DNA from: Pseudorasbora parva
Taxonomy: Eukaryota; Chordata; Actinopteri; Cypriniformes; Gobionidae
Direction: 5' to 3'
NCBI RefSeq assembly: GCF_024679245.1
Contig: NC_090179.1
Location: 5,399,320 to 5,463,319 of the forward strand
Length of the DNA stretch: 64,000 nt
Positions within the stretch are counted from its first letter, which is position 1; every line of letters starts with the position of its first letter. A program made the position numbers and the translations under genes. Shown here in pieces: positions 9,383-48,665 of this stretch. The notes beneath the pieces were generated by a model. That model was not told where the DNA came from. It did not search any database and saw only the letters and a list, made by a program, of their open reading frames with translations.

Positions 9383-12300
9383 GTAATATTCATATTTTCC
9401 TTTATTTGTACTTTGTAAAATATAAAATATTGTATTTTTCATCTTGTTTTAAAGTAAAAAAATATATTGGCATCCTAAAACAGTAAGATACTGAAACGTG
9501 CTTTCAGAGAAATTTCAGAGAATCCTAGCATCTTTTGGTCTTGAAATCAAAATGGACCCTCTTTATTTTCTTATTGAATGTTACTCGTCTTATTGTAAGT
9601 GATTTAGTTGTGAATATTTATATATGACATTGAAATCAAAATCTTAACCATAAGTCATTTGCTATATTTTTGCTTGTTTGATAAATGGTTTAATTTGAAA
9701 ATATGTCACAGTATAAAAGTTTTTCATTTCATTTCATTTTATGCCTAAATCTCTCTACATTTTGTTAAAACAAAGTATCTTGGTGTCATGTTCGGTTTTG
9801 ATTCACTTTGTTTTATGTTTTCATGTCTTTTATTTAGCAGTTTTCATAGTCATGGTTCCTGTTTGTAGTGTGCTTTCCTAGTCTTATGTGTCATGTTCTG
9901 ATTGGTTCCCTTGTCTATGTGTCACATTCTCATTGTTCATTGCTTTCATTAGTCTTTCTGTGTATGTAGCCCTAATGTCACTATTGTCTCTTGTCTAGCT
10001 TTGTATTTATATCCTGCTGTTGGTGAGTTTGTTTAGTCCATGTCCATGTTCAGTCTTTGTTTCTTTTGTATTTTGTTCATGTTTTATTTGAAATAAACCT
10101 CACATGGTTTCTCACTTCAACTTCAGTGGACATTTGTCACAGTTGGTCTTTGATCATCTAATCATTTTACCTTTTGCCAGTATCTGAAATCTCAGAGTTG
10201 TCGCAGGCTGGTTCTCTGGTCCTGCCGTGTTCTCCAGACGATGGGCCGACGTGCAGCAAAGCGCCTGAAGTTGCCAGCGTCAGAGTTCAGCTGGAAATGC
10301 AAAGCCTGTGGCGGCAGTTTGACCAGCTGGGCACCGAAATGATTGTAACAAAAGCTGGAAGGTTTCATCAATTACTACACATCTGCTAATACGACATCTA
10401 GAAGCATTATTTCTTGTGTAATTCCATATTTACATTGTCTGAAAAAAAGTGGTTCTAGGGTATTGTGTGTGTGTTTTGTGAGGTAGCAAAGATGTTATGA
10501 GTGGTTTCTAGGTTGTCCTAATGGCCTCATAAATGGAATCATGGCAGTAGTTAAGGTTAGAGATTTGAGCAATGGTAATAATGGTGGTTGCCTCGGAAAA
10601 CACCACTAATACACTGCTAGCATTATTAATATTTTTACATGCATGTCAAATCTCATGTTGTTTGTATTTATACAGAAGGATGTTTCCTACATTTCAAGTA
10701 CACATTTCAGGCATGGACCCAGCAGCAGAATATGTTCTCCTAATGGACTTTATTCCTGTTGACGACAAACGATACAGGTATTTTAACAGAAACCTTTTTG
10801 ATGAATTTAGCATAATGCCAAGACCAGTTTGAAGAGATGCCAAAAGACTCCCTGCATCCAAATTCACATACTATCCATACTAAATAGTATTCGAAAATAG
10901 AATTAGTATGTCCCAAATCGTAGTATGTTGAAAATGGTTTTCAAAAAATACCCGGATGGTTTACTATTTCCGGTCAGAATTCGAAGTATAGTTTGACGCA
11001 CACTCTTAACGCCTGATATTGCCCACAACCCATTGCGAGTTGCGAGGATTCGATTAGAACTACAAACGTGGATAAAAAGTGTTAAAAAACTACAAACATG
11101 GCGGATGTGCGAGTCCGGCGGTTAAACAGCACTAGGTAACGTTTCAACCTTCATAATATATTTTCAAGACTCTTGTGATGATACATCGACTTACAATATG
11201 TTGAATGACACGTCTGCCATGGCTTGATGGGGTCTGTATCGTTTTTAATCGTACTTTTAAGTTTCGGGTAGTAACCCGAGAACAAAAAGAACTACAAAAT
11301 TCGACTGCTTTACGGCATATACGTCACTTCCACCAACACACACACTTCCTTACATTCGGACGTGCGAGCCCAACTTTGTTCGTCAGATAATATAGTCATG
11401 TCCGAAGCAGCACAGACAAATAAGAAAGAAAAGTTTTTGTTGGAGAAAAGCAATAAGAGGAAACGAGAAAGTGATGGGATTAAAGGCAGGACGAGGATCA
11501 ACATGTGACCAGCGTTTGCTCGTCGGCGTGAGCTGAAGGAGGCGCGCCCGACCGATGCTGTCCTGCTTGTTACGGTGATTACCGACCACTCAAACATTGA
11601 ACTGAAGTATCATATAGATTCTGTAAAACGCTAACCAATAGACTACTATAATGACGCTGGCTTGTAAACGTGAGCATCGCGATTATTTGGCATTTGAAAA
11701 AAATCAAACCCATGAAATTATATTCATGACATGCTGAAACATAAGCCACTGAATGTACCTGGGATGAAGACATTTCACACACGCCGCCAGAAGAACACCT
11801 GCATGTGAACTCCTCCTGCAGTGTTCAGGGGAACTGTTAGTGCTGCACCGACCCGCGGGGACGCTTTTATGAAGTTATTCGGCCCGCCCCGCACCACTGT
11901 ATATATTTTTACAACCCCGCCCCGCACCCGCGACCATTAAATAGATATACGGGGTCCGCGGGTTATGAGACGACCCGCACATCACTAGTTCAGGGCTATC
12001 AGGGCTGTCATGTCAACAAATGCACGTGCGATGGCGTCCCCTGTTGTAGGATGACAGCTTACGACAGTAGTTGAGGACATTATTTTTTCCCAACTGTAGG
12101 GGGATCCCGAGAGCAAAAGTTACCAAGTGCTGCTTTAAGTAGAGAGGTTTAGATAAAGGGGTTTGAGTGACCAATTATCAGTATTTAACCCAACAAAAAT
12201 ATATTTATTCAGTGTTATCCACATTATATTTCACCTGCAGCAGCATTGTGAACTTTTGTAATGACACGTTTGGCCATTAACTTTTAAATGCATCGTTATA

Positions 12301-15300
12301 TTTCAACTGCAAACACAGGAGGAGAGTCTCTGACCCACAAAGACACACACACGGCAGATCAACGAGCGGCTACATTTCTCTCCGATACGGCAGGAGATTA
12401 AACTGAATGTGGAGGATTTGAACTCTGACGAATCTGACGAGGACTGACAGCAGATAAACGGTGACGGGATGCTATTCTGCTACACACTCAAAAGTGTATA
12501 CTTTTTCTTCACAAAAAGAGTACATACTTTTAGGACGTAGTATAAGTAGGCAAATTGGGACACAGCAACTCTTTTTAAATATTTTTTAAGCTGCCTCTTC
12601 GTCGCCATCTCTGTTTGAAACCTGTAATTGCAGTTATTTGCAGAATTATCATCTTTACGTGCATTGTGCATCAGCGCGGCTCCTCAGTGGATGAATCTAA
12701 TGTTTTGAGAAGTGTGTGTGGCTCTCATTCACTGCACCGGTTTGGATTCTGTTCTTCAGAATCACAGATTTTATGGCTTAGAAGTATGACCAAAATAAAC
12801 ACCAGAAAATGTAATCTAAATAAGTAACATGTCTGCTACTTTTGCTCTGACCAAATAAGATTTTTTTTTTTTACAATAAATCTCCACTATTAGCCTTCTT
12901 AATGATATAGCTGCTGTGAGAAAATGCTACAAATGATCCGCCACCTGCAGCATCTTCACATGTGACAGCCTGCTAGCCGGACTCCTCCTTTATGTGTACA
13001 GACGTGACGTAATGATGCAAAGACGAACAACGGCATGTTCAAATTGTGACCCAGTAGTACCACTCAAATTATAACACATTATTACAAACTTACCATAGTA
13101 AATCGGGCTAAGGAAAGGCGATTTGTTTTGAACACTGGCTAGTTATATACTTGCTCAAATTGAATTGGATCATTTTTAACCAAAACTAGTTATGGATTGC
13201 AGCTTCAAATGACATTCACTGTAACAGGACACTACAAACTATTTAAACACAAATTTTACAGAACAATTATGTATTTTTTTCATGCTTAAAGTATGGGGTT
13301 GTTGACCTCTTCCATTTCACGGTCATCCTGACTGGGAACTTTGCAGCTGAAACCCTGGTCTTAAGCATGTTGAATCTGTATTGATTTGAGAGTTTACATA
13401 ATTTGGACGTTTTTGATTTCCCTATGTGCAGGTATGCTTTCCACAGCTCATCCTGGTTAGTAGCGGGACGTGGAGATATAGCAGCGCCGGGACGAGTGCA
13501 CTTCCATCCAGACTCACCTGCACGGGGTGCCCAGTGGATCAAACAGACGGTCTCATTTGACCGCCTCAAACTCACCAACAACCTGCTGGACGATAATGGC
13601 CATGTAAGAGACGCACGCAAGTGTACATAAGTGTCTAGCTTCCTGTAGAGTTTCAAATACTTGTGCATGTGTCTGTAGATGATCCTGAACTCTATGCACC
13701 GTTACCAGCCGCGACTGCACGTGGTGCTGGTGGACAGGAGCAGAAACAGTCAGCGCTTCGCTCACCGCAACTTCTGCACTTTCAGCTTCCCTGAAACCCG
13801 TTTCATCGCAGTCACTGCCTACCAGAACCACAGGGTAACAAACACCCAACATCCACCCACAGATTCCTCATACAGCCCATTAGCCTAGGACTAACCATCA
13901 GGATTCAATTAGTTATTATGCTTTTATTAAGCTCAAGTGTTAATAAAGTAGTCTAGGCTAACTAATTCGAATACATTTCGGTAACACTTTATTTCAAAGG
14001 TCCATTTTAGACTTTTTACTATATGAAATGTTGCTCCTAAATGTGCTCAGTATTGTGTAATCTAAACTAGATATAAGTAGACTGTCTACTTAATATCTGC
14101 AAACACTTGTTTCTCAATGTTTGCACAAAATACATTTTGCTGACTAAAGAAGTAAACCTGCGAGAACGTCAACTTTTTCTACTCACCTGAACCCTAAAAC
14201 CTAAACTTGTTTCTGCCACAAAATAAAACATTTTAAAAGATAATTGCGACTTTTTATCTCACAATTGCAATTTCTTGCAATTCAGTTTTTTTTCCCCTCA
14301 GAATTATGAGCTTTAAAATGTCGCAATTGCGAGAATTGTACGTTTATATCACACAATTCTGCCCTTATATCAAGCAATTGCGACTTTAAATCACAAAATT
14401 AGGACTTTATATCTCACGATTCTGACGATTCGGAAAGTCAGAATTGTGAGATAAAAAGTTGAAATTATCTTTTTATTTTTTATTCTGTGGTGGAAACAAG
14501 CTTCCATACATTTCTCTCATGTGTTCATTTTGTAAATAAAGACTATATATTTTGGAATATCAATTTTTGTCTTTATATTTGTGCATGTTGGCTACAACGG
14601 GCAAAATGATTTAAATATATTTGAAAAACGCTATCAAGGCAAATTCAATAAATGTGTTATTTTTCAATCGTTAAAGGCATATAAAATCAAGCACCTATGC
14701 AGACGCTTCTACAAACATTTGTGAAAGAATGGGCCGCTCTCAGGAGCGCAGTGAACTCAAGTGTTGCCACCTGTGCAATAAATCCATTCATGAAGTTTTC
14801 TCACTACTAAATATTCCATCTCCACTGTTATTTAATGATAATTAAATAAAGTGGAAACAAAGTGGAAGCAATTGGGAACAACAGCAACAGTTTCACCACG
14901 TGAAATCACAGACCGGGGTCAGCACATGCTGAGGCGCAGAAGTCCCCAACTTTCTGCAGAGTCAATAGCTACAGACCTCCAAACTTTCTGTAGTCTTCAG
15001 ATTAGCTCAAGAGCAGTGTGTAGCAAGCCTTACAGCTCATCCAAGAGCTGTAAGGCTCATCCAAGCTCATCCAAGCCTTACATCACCAAGTACAATGCAA
15101 AGCGTGGGATGCAGTGGTGTAAAGCACACCGCCATATTTACATTTACAATTCATCATTTTGCAGACAAAATCATTTTTTCCAAAGATACTTACAAATGAG
15201 GAGAGCAATAGAAGCAATCAGAAAAACAAGGACAACACCATGCAAGTTTTAGTTATTCAAGCATGGTGCATGTACACTTTTTTTTTTTTGTATTCCTACC

Positions 15301-18300
15301 ACTGGACTCTAGAGCAGTGGAGACGTGTTCTCTGGAGTGACCAATAACGCTTTTCTGCCTGACAATGTGATGGACGATGCACAAAGCGTTGGTTCATAAA
15401 GAAACGGATGAGCGAGTTTGGTGTGGAGGAATTTGACTGGCCTGCACAGAGTCCTGGCCTCAACCTGACAGAACACCTTTGGGATGAATTAGAGCCGAGA
15501 CTGTGAGCCAGGCCTTCTTATCCAACATCAGTGCCTGACCTCACAAATAAGCTTCTGGAAGAATGGTCAAAAATCCCCATAAACACACTCCTAAACCTTG
15601 TGGAAAGCCTTCCCAGAAGAGTTGAAGCCATTATAGATGCAAAGGGTGGGACAACTTCATATTAAACCCTACGGATTAAGAATGGGTTGTCATTAAAGTT
15701 CATGTGAATATAAAGGCAGGCGTTCCTAAACTTTTGGCAATATAGTTGCAGGATGTCTATATGGCCCTCATGTCTTTCCTGTCACAGATTACCCAGCTGA
15801 AGATCGCTTGCAACCCATTTGCCAAAGGCTTTCGCACAGCAGATTCTGAAACCAGGTAAATGTTTTATGCTCTGTAACATTAGACCAGAGATTTTTGTGG
15901 TTGATGTCACTTTCTGTAATTGTCATACTATCTACAGCTGTTGTCAAATGGCTAAGAGCATAATTATTTTTAATCTTAGACATTCAGCTCAATGCCAAAC
16001 AGAATCCCCTCGACTGTCTTTGCCCTGGAACCTATTTGAGGGAACATCTGTGACCGGCGCTGTGCGTGAAGACCAGAGGCCACGACACCAACCACAGCCA
16101 CAGCGTGAGTGCACTCACTCGGATGATTATATTTCCAACATTTTGGAGACAAATGCATGACTCGTCTTGACATTGCCATAGCTATTTTTATAACTACTGT
16201 AAACAACAATACGCAAGGAAAAGAAAAAGGGGAAAAAATGCACACATTTGGCATAATTGAACAAAAATAATTGAACAAAAAAAGGACAGTAAAAATAGTC
16301 TCCACATTCATATGAGTGCATCTAAATACCAGTTGCAATTTCATACAAGTGACTTTTATTGTATGCAGTCTCTATTTGTGAATCTTTAACTCTTTCACCA
16401 CCAAACACAGAATTTATTTGTGTGAGAACTCTTCCCTACTAGCCTGACAAACCAGACCCACATCATGATGTTTGGTCTGGAAACTCCCCATTGACAGCTC
16501 AATCCGAGGGGCGGATAAACGGTTGTCTTTCAAACTCCCTCTGCAAGCAATAGGAAAGCGCTACACCAACCAGAGCAACATGATGCGGAGCTAGTTGATA
16601 GATTAAACTGTTAAAATGAGCCGTATCTGGTCGGTAAAACTCTGAACACATTTACCCTTCTTAAAAAATGAGAATTCAGTGCCGTTGTTTGTTTTTTTCT
16701 CAAAGAAAAGCTTAACTCCAAGTCTTCCAGAGTCAAGGCCAAAGCTGATTCGAAAGACCGCCGTTCGCCAGTTTCTGTGTTTACAAGAAGCACGCAGAAC
16801 CTCCACAACTCTGCCATTATTATGTTAAGCCCGCCCACTGACTCTATACACGATCTGATTGGCCTGATCAGAGTTTAGTTTTTCCAGCACACAAGTCTAC
16901 GGAGAGTTGCTAGACGACACTCGCTGCAAATTAGATTTCTGGCTACTTCCCTGCCAAACAAACATTTTCGGGTTTTCGTGTTTTTACTGTCAGATGCAAG
17001 GGGGCGCTATTACGCATCTGCTAGATGAGTACAGAATCTCCAGATCATACACACGAGGAAGATGCAAAAACAAACAGGCAATCTTATGTAAGCAGATGCA
17101 TTTGTAAAATAACGTGATCATCCACATTAAACACCATATAAATCAAAAGTGCCTAATGTTAGCGAATAAGACCCAGGACGAGCTACAGGACTGTGAAGCA
17201 TTAGAGGTGTTGATGGACTCCATCTACTCCATCTGTGTTTGATCATCGCTCTGAATCTGATCTGAATGCAGTTTTTGATAACAACCACAACAACAACAAA
17301 AAATCTCTGCTTTTTGTTCAAAGTGTTGCTTTTTTATGATACTTACCCATATCAAGAGTTGATAAAAAAAATTATTGCATGAAGCTAGAATAAAACATGT
17401 TTTTTGTTTGTGTTTGTTTTTTGTTTTTGTAAGGGTCAGCTTTCTTTATATATTGCATTCATAAAAAAATATTCTATGGACTATTACATTTTTGTAGCCT
17501 GACGTGGTCATACTCAATTCTAGTCAGAATATGAGTCTGAAACCGCTCCATTGGGCTGTGATTATGAGGCGTGTTTCAACCCAACCAGGAAAGACATTAA
17601 TTGGACAGACCTACAAAGGTCTATCCAATTGATGTCTTTCCTGGTTCGGTTGAAACACGCCTCATAATCACAGCCCAATAGAGCAAACCAATCAGAGCAA
17701 CAAAACGACGCATTGTCAACAGACAGAGCTCAAATGCACTGTGTTGCCAAGTCCGCGTTTTTTTCCGTGGTTATGTAAATATGTCCAAGGGTTGAAGCGA
17801 CTATTATGTGAAATATAGTCCCATAAGTGCGAATTTTAGCAGGCAACCATGCCAAAATAACACACATTTTACCCCCCCAAACACCATTTTTCCCACGGAG
17901 AACCCCACGAGAAGCCATTGTTTAGGGCTAGTAGTTGGCGGGTTTTGTTGTAAAAACTTGGCAACCCTGTTTTCACACGCGCTGGAATAAACAATCTTTG
18001 TCGGTGTTGTAAAAAAATAAAATAATTTATTGATACACTTACCCAACATGATCGTCATCTTTGAGAGAAATAGTGAAGGTGAATGCATATACAAACAAGC
18101 TCTCCGTTTAGGATTCGAGTAAATATAATCCAAGGCAAGCTCCTTTGATGACGTGATGATTATGTTACTGTTGATCATCTGTCCGTCATCGTCTAAAGCC
18201 CGCCCTGATGATTTCATTGGTCCGAACAGTTTCTGTTCAGGGATAATTACTCCTCTATGGAGCAAGGCCAGACCGAACTGCCCGACCTAAAAATGTTGTG

Positions 18301-18646
18301 GCTGGGCTAAATTCGGCTGGCATCCAGGCTAACATTTTTGTAAAAATGGTCCAAACCCCTGGTGGTGGCTGGCAACCTTTTTTTTTTTAAATGCTGGCAG
18401 GGAAAGAGTTAATCTTGTTTATTGTAAAGCTCTGTTTGTCCCTTTGCAGTCCGTTCAAACCCTCATGATCCGGCCCTACAGACAGCGATGGATGAAGCAG
18501 CGCTGCCATATAGTGAAGGGATGGACTGCAGCACAGACAGGAGGGACGGAGGGTCTCATGGTCATTTCTACAGCACCCCTGTGTTCTTCACATTGCCCTG
18601 CCAGTGGGACGGCCTGAGCAGAGCAGACAGAAGCCTGATCGGCTAA
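9283..18646 (+). CDS. tbx10: T-box transcription factor, Tbx1/Tbx10 group (probably tbx10)
   Basis: Nuclear DNA-binding transcription factor. Coding exons: 9283-9382 (tentative), 10181-10361, 10676-10777, 13432-13603, 13679-13834, 15788-15855, 15980-16104, 18450-18646 (stop TAA). All junctions have GT/AG ends and matching phase. The T-box runs from [12 protein letters not shown] and [12 protein letters not shown] through [54 protein letters not shown] and AVTAYQNHR to [16 protein letters not shown], complete for this family. MDFIP and RVHFHP fit Tbx10 slightly better than Tbx1. The C-terminal tail after the T-box is short (about 110 residues) and ends DRSLIG. The segment [14 protein letters not shown] differs from the acidic/Lys-rich version usual in Tbx1/10. 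Large introns are transposon-filled. AATAAA at 18746. Confidence 0.85.
9770..10150. repeat. Dispersed fish repeat fragment
   Basis: T-rich sequence with repeated TCATGTT/TTCATGT words, a TCTGATTGGTTCCCTTGT block and a closing GAAATAAACCTCACATGGTTT block. It resembles a repeat family I associate with cyprinid genomes. The ends are not definable by eye. It lies just upstream of the exon at 10181. Confidence 0.35.
10860..12560. mobile_element. Probable DNA-transposon material in a tbx10 intron
   Basis: Left side has CATACTATCCATACTAAAT and AGTATGTCCCAAATCGTAG. Right side has an inverted counterpart (ACATACTTTTAGGACGTAG, CAAATTGGGACACAG near 12520-12562). A smaller repeat beginning TAGTGCTGCACCGACCCG (11838) and ending GACCCGCACATCACTAG (about 11989) sits inside, with inverted ends. 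No transposase ORF was recognised. Boundaries are approximate. Confidence 0.4.
14206..14500. mobile_element. Small palindromic MITE in a tbx10 intron
   Basis: Begins CTTGTTTCTGCCACAAAAT and ends with the complement (ATTCTGTGGTGGAAACAAG). The arms contain complementary GATAATTGCGACTTTTTATC and GATAAAAAGTTGAAATTATC blocks, and the centre is rich in TTGCGA/CACAATT words. No coding capacity. Confidence 0.7.
14650..15744 (+). mobile_element. Tc1-like transposon, internally deleted remnant
   Basis: The left part encodes decayed transposase N-terminus (GRSQERSEL context at about 14730-14760, then HLCNKS). The right part encodes [18 protein letters not shown] (about 15440-15500) and [20 protein letters not shown]. 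The DDE middle region is missing. The right end finishes CTTTTGGCAATATAG, the usual Tc1 terminus; the matching left terminus is gone. It lies in the tbx10 intron before the exon at 15788, with its end only about 43 bases from that exon. Confidence 0.82.
15125..15292. repeat. Dispersed repeat fragment inserted in the Tc1 remnant
   Basis: A segment with CATTTTGCAGACAAAATCATTTTTTCCAAAG and ACTTACAAATGAGGA words interrupts the Tc1 body: the sequence before it (AAAGCACACCGCC) and after it (CCACTGGACTCTAGAG) are contiguous in intact Tc1 copies. The GCAGAC...TCCAAAG...ACTTACAAATGAGG pattern belongs to a common fish dispersed repeat. Confidence 0.55.
16385..18412. mobile_element. Transposon-like element filling the last tbx10 intron
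   Basis: Left end TTAACTCTTTCACCACCA is matched at the right by the inverted TGCTGGCAGGGAAAGAGTTAA. Inside are a block near 16990-17090 (GGGGGCGCTATTACGCATCT) that recurs near 46480-46560 and a near-perfect 129-bp hairpin at 17551-17679. It occupies nearly all of intron 16105-18449. Its right end is only 37 bases before the last exon. Confidence 0.6.
17551..17679. repeat. Near-perfect 129-bp inverted repeat
   Basis: The left half (GGGCTGTGATTATGAGGC, GTGTTTCAACC, CCAGGAAAGACAT) is mirrored on the right (ATGTCTTTCCTGG, GGTTGAAACACGCC, TCATAATCACAGCCC). The centre is around GACCTACAAAGGTC. It lies inside the intronic element at 16385-18412. Confidence 0.85.
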
Positions 18647-18745
18647 CAACACACTTGTGCAGCTGAGCGACAGATAGACAGAGGGATATATTGTTGTAGT
18701 TTGTATTTATTATTTTTTTTTGCAGGGGATTGATCTTTTTATTTA

Positions 18746-18751
18746 AATAAA
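18746..18751 (+). terminator. Poly(A) signal AATAAA, tbx10
   Basis: AATAAA 100 bases after the tbx10 stop codon (18644-18646), following a T-rich run. Another A-rich stretch follows at 18780. Confidence 0.5.
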
Positions 18752-19027
18752 CTCAATAATTAAATTATTATGGGTTTAAGGAAATAAAAATGGTAAAACT
18801 CGTCCTGATCTATAGTTGTATGCACACATTTACTCTTGTTTGTATGTTACTGTCATTTAACATACCCACCATAAAACAGTTGTTAAATGTTTAGCTACTT
18901 GTATCTTGCCATGCACACACTTTCACTGTAAAAATGTGTTTGTATTCACACTAAATTTTAGTGACCATTAGCCTCCCTTTTTTGATGTGACCATCATTGA
19001 CATGGTGTGTTTTTAGACCACAGAGGC

Positions 19028-19028
<1 letters not shown>

Positions 19029-19118
<90 letters not shown>

Positions 19119-19122
19119 AAAA
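19029..19122. repeat. (GAAA)n microsatellite
   Basis: About 23 uninterrupted GAAA/AAAG units. Purine-only on the + strand. Confidence 0.95.
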
Positions 19123-19252
19123 GTTGAGGCACTGTAAACAATTGCCATGAAAACAGACACAATAATTATGATTTTTTTTTATTTGTTACAACAAATTAGT
19201 CTGATGAATAAACTGCAAGGCCCATGATGCATCATTCCAGCGCTTGCCATTA

Positions 19253-19416
<164 letters not shown>

Positions 19417-20276
19417 GGTTGGAGTCAGCTCATAGGCTACGCTAGTGTAAAGGATATCAGATTCATCTTTGCGAATCGGTTTGCTCCAATGAACCGGTTC
19501 AACAAAACGATTCACCGTATCTAACCTCGGGATTGCGATATTTCGCTAGGTATCATTGTAGCATATTTGTCTTAAATGTTGCGTGGAATGTGTGTTGCTT
19601 GTGGGCCCACCTAAAAAAATAATAAAAAATAACTTCAACCCGCTCTGATTCGAATGCTTCACGAATCGCTCTGAATCGAATCGTTCAAGGGAATCGATTC
19701 ACCCTGGTGATTAATTCAGGTATCGGACAGCGCCACAGTGCGTGCGGATGCAGGGAAGATGGAGGAGGCAGGAGCTGTTTGAGGACATATAGATGCGGAT
19801 TATGGAGGTTTGCGCCGTCAAATGATCGAAGAGCAAAAGATCGCTCTGAATGAACACGACGTCGAGCACATTTCAATGGCAGACATTCAACGACAGAACT
19901 CTAAACGAGCGTCGCCCACCTGCTCTACTTCTGCATTCATTTAAATAGAAGATCGCTCGTTTTAACGGTTCATTTCTTAAAGAGCATGCGGGGAGCTTTT
20001 GCAAGACATCAAGTTCGGAATCTCCATATTAAAATTATTATAAATAAGAAAGAAGAATGTGGAAAACAGGAATGGTTGCCGTTGGTTGTGAATGCGGAGG
20101 ATGGAGAGAACGAAGGATAATAAACACGAGTCCGAATGTCCTTTAGTGCTCGCGGGGATTTGGAATTTGCGCATTCTGTTGTCGGCATTCTGTGCATTAT
20201 GACGCCATAATAGAACTTGCAGATCCGCCACTTGACGCGTTCTAAAGTAAACAAAGAGAATTTATAGCTTGGGAAG

Positions 20277-47381
<27,105 letters not shown>

Positions 47382-47528
47382 GCCATAGCAAAACGTACAG
47401 CATTTAAACTGTTCGTAAAGATGGCCATCCTTGAGGTTCAAAAAGGGGAAGTATTGATGAGGCTACAATAATTATAACTACATATGTTATAATTGCGAAT
47501 ATGCACACACTCACACAGAAACACACTG

Positions 47529-47569
<41 letters not shown>

Positions 47570-48659
47570 TAAACACGTACGTGGGCTGTCCCACTTTGGA
47601 GGGATTTCGTAACCTCTAAACTTTTTTGAGTACATGTGATGTGTGAGTGATCTCTTATCTCAGAGACTTTTAAGTGTGGATAGCTGTCCTGGGACTGTTC
47701 AAGTAAAGTTATGTAAAGTTATGTAAACTATATGAGTGGGTGTGTCTGTGTTTGAAAGTGTGAGAGAGTTTGTGTGCTATATTAAGATGTCATGTTCTAT
47801 AATACCAATATTGTTTGATGAATATAGGGTAACTCTTTGAGTCACTGTTTATAACTTATTCCAGTCCCCAAAAATACCATAAGGAACTCATTACTATTAC
47901 TTACTAAGGAAACATGCACTTCCGACTATATTAATTGAAAGCTTACAGTAAATAGACTTATATAATTTGTAATAATGAATGTCACAGGGAGAGAACATGT
48001 CCAGTCATATTTTACCCCAAAAATTTTACCCCCAGAAAACAGAAGTTATATTTAAAAATAAAGCCTATTTTTGGGACTAAGAGTTACAACTAAGTAATTG
48101 CATTGTGATATTATTTTCATAACCATTTAAATTATTTTATTTTCTGTAAATGTTTCAGTACCTCAATACAGATAAATACAAGTAGTTAAATAAATAATAT
48201 ATTATTTATTCATTGTATTTTATTTTAACATAAGGAGTGGACTTAAAATGGGATCTTAAAATTCTTGTTTTTTTTAATATTGTAGTCATATCTTATCTGG
48301 ACATGTTTTCTAGAGATTTACATTCATATCTAAAGGATATTCATCAGCTTTTGTATCATTACTCTGGACACGTATGGAGCTGAAATGCTGACTTCACATT
48401 GCAAATATTATTGCACACACACTCACATGCAACCCAACAATAAATGCACCTAAAACAATTGCTGCTTATTCTTATGCATATAATAACTCACATATAAGAG
48501 GAAAAGCACACACGCACTCTTACATCTTCTTAACCAAACCTTCAGATTAAGTCACAATTTAACATGTCTAAACTGACAAATCTGCAGAGCGGGTTCCTAC
48601 TGCTACTGCTAATGTGTAACATGTATTAAAGGAAATCCAGATTGGCAGCTCTTACATCC

Positions 48660-48665
48660 AATAAA
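48660..48665 (+). terminator. bace1: Poly(A) signal AATAAA, bace1
   Basis: AATAAA about 1.28 kb after the stop codon. The 3'UTR between 47382 and 48660 contains a short TC/CA microsatellite (47528-47570) and otherwise unremarkable AT-rich sequence. Earlier AATAAA words near 48055 and 48440 could also be used. Confidence 0.45.
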
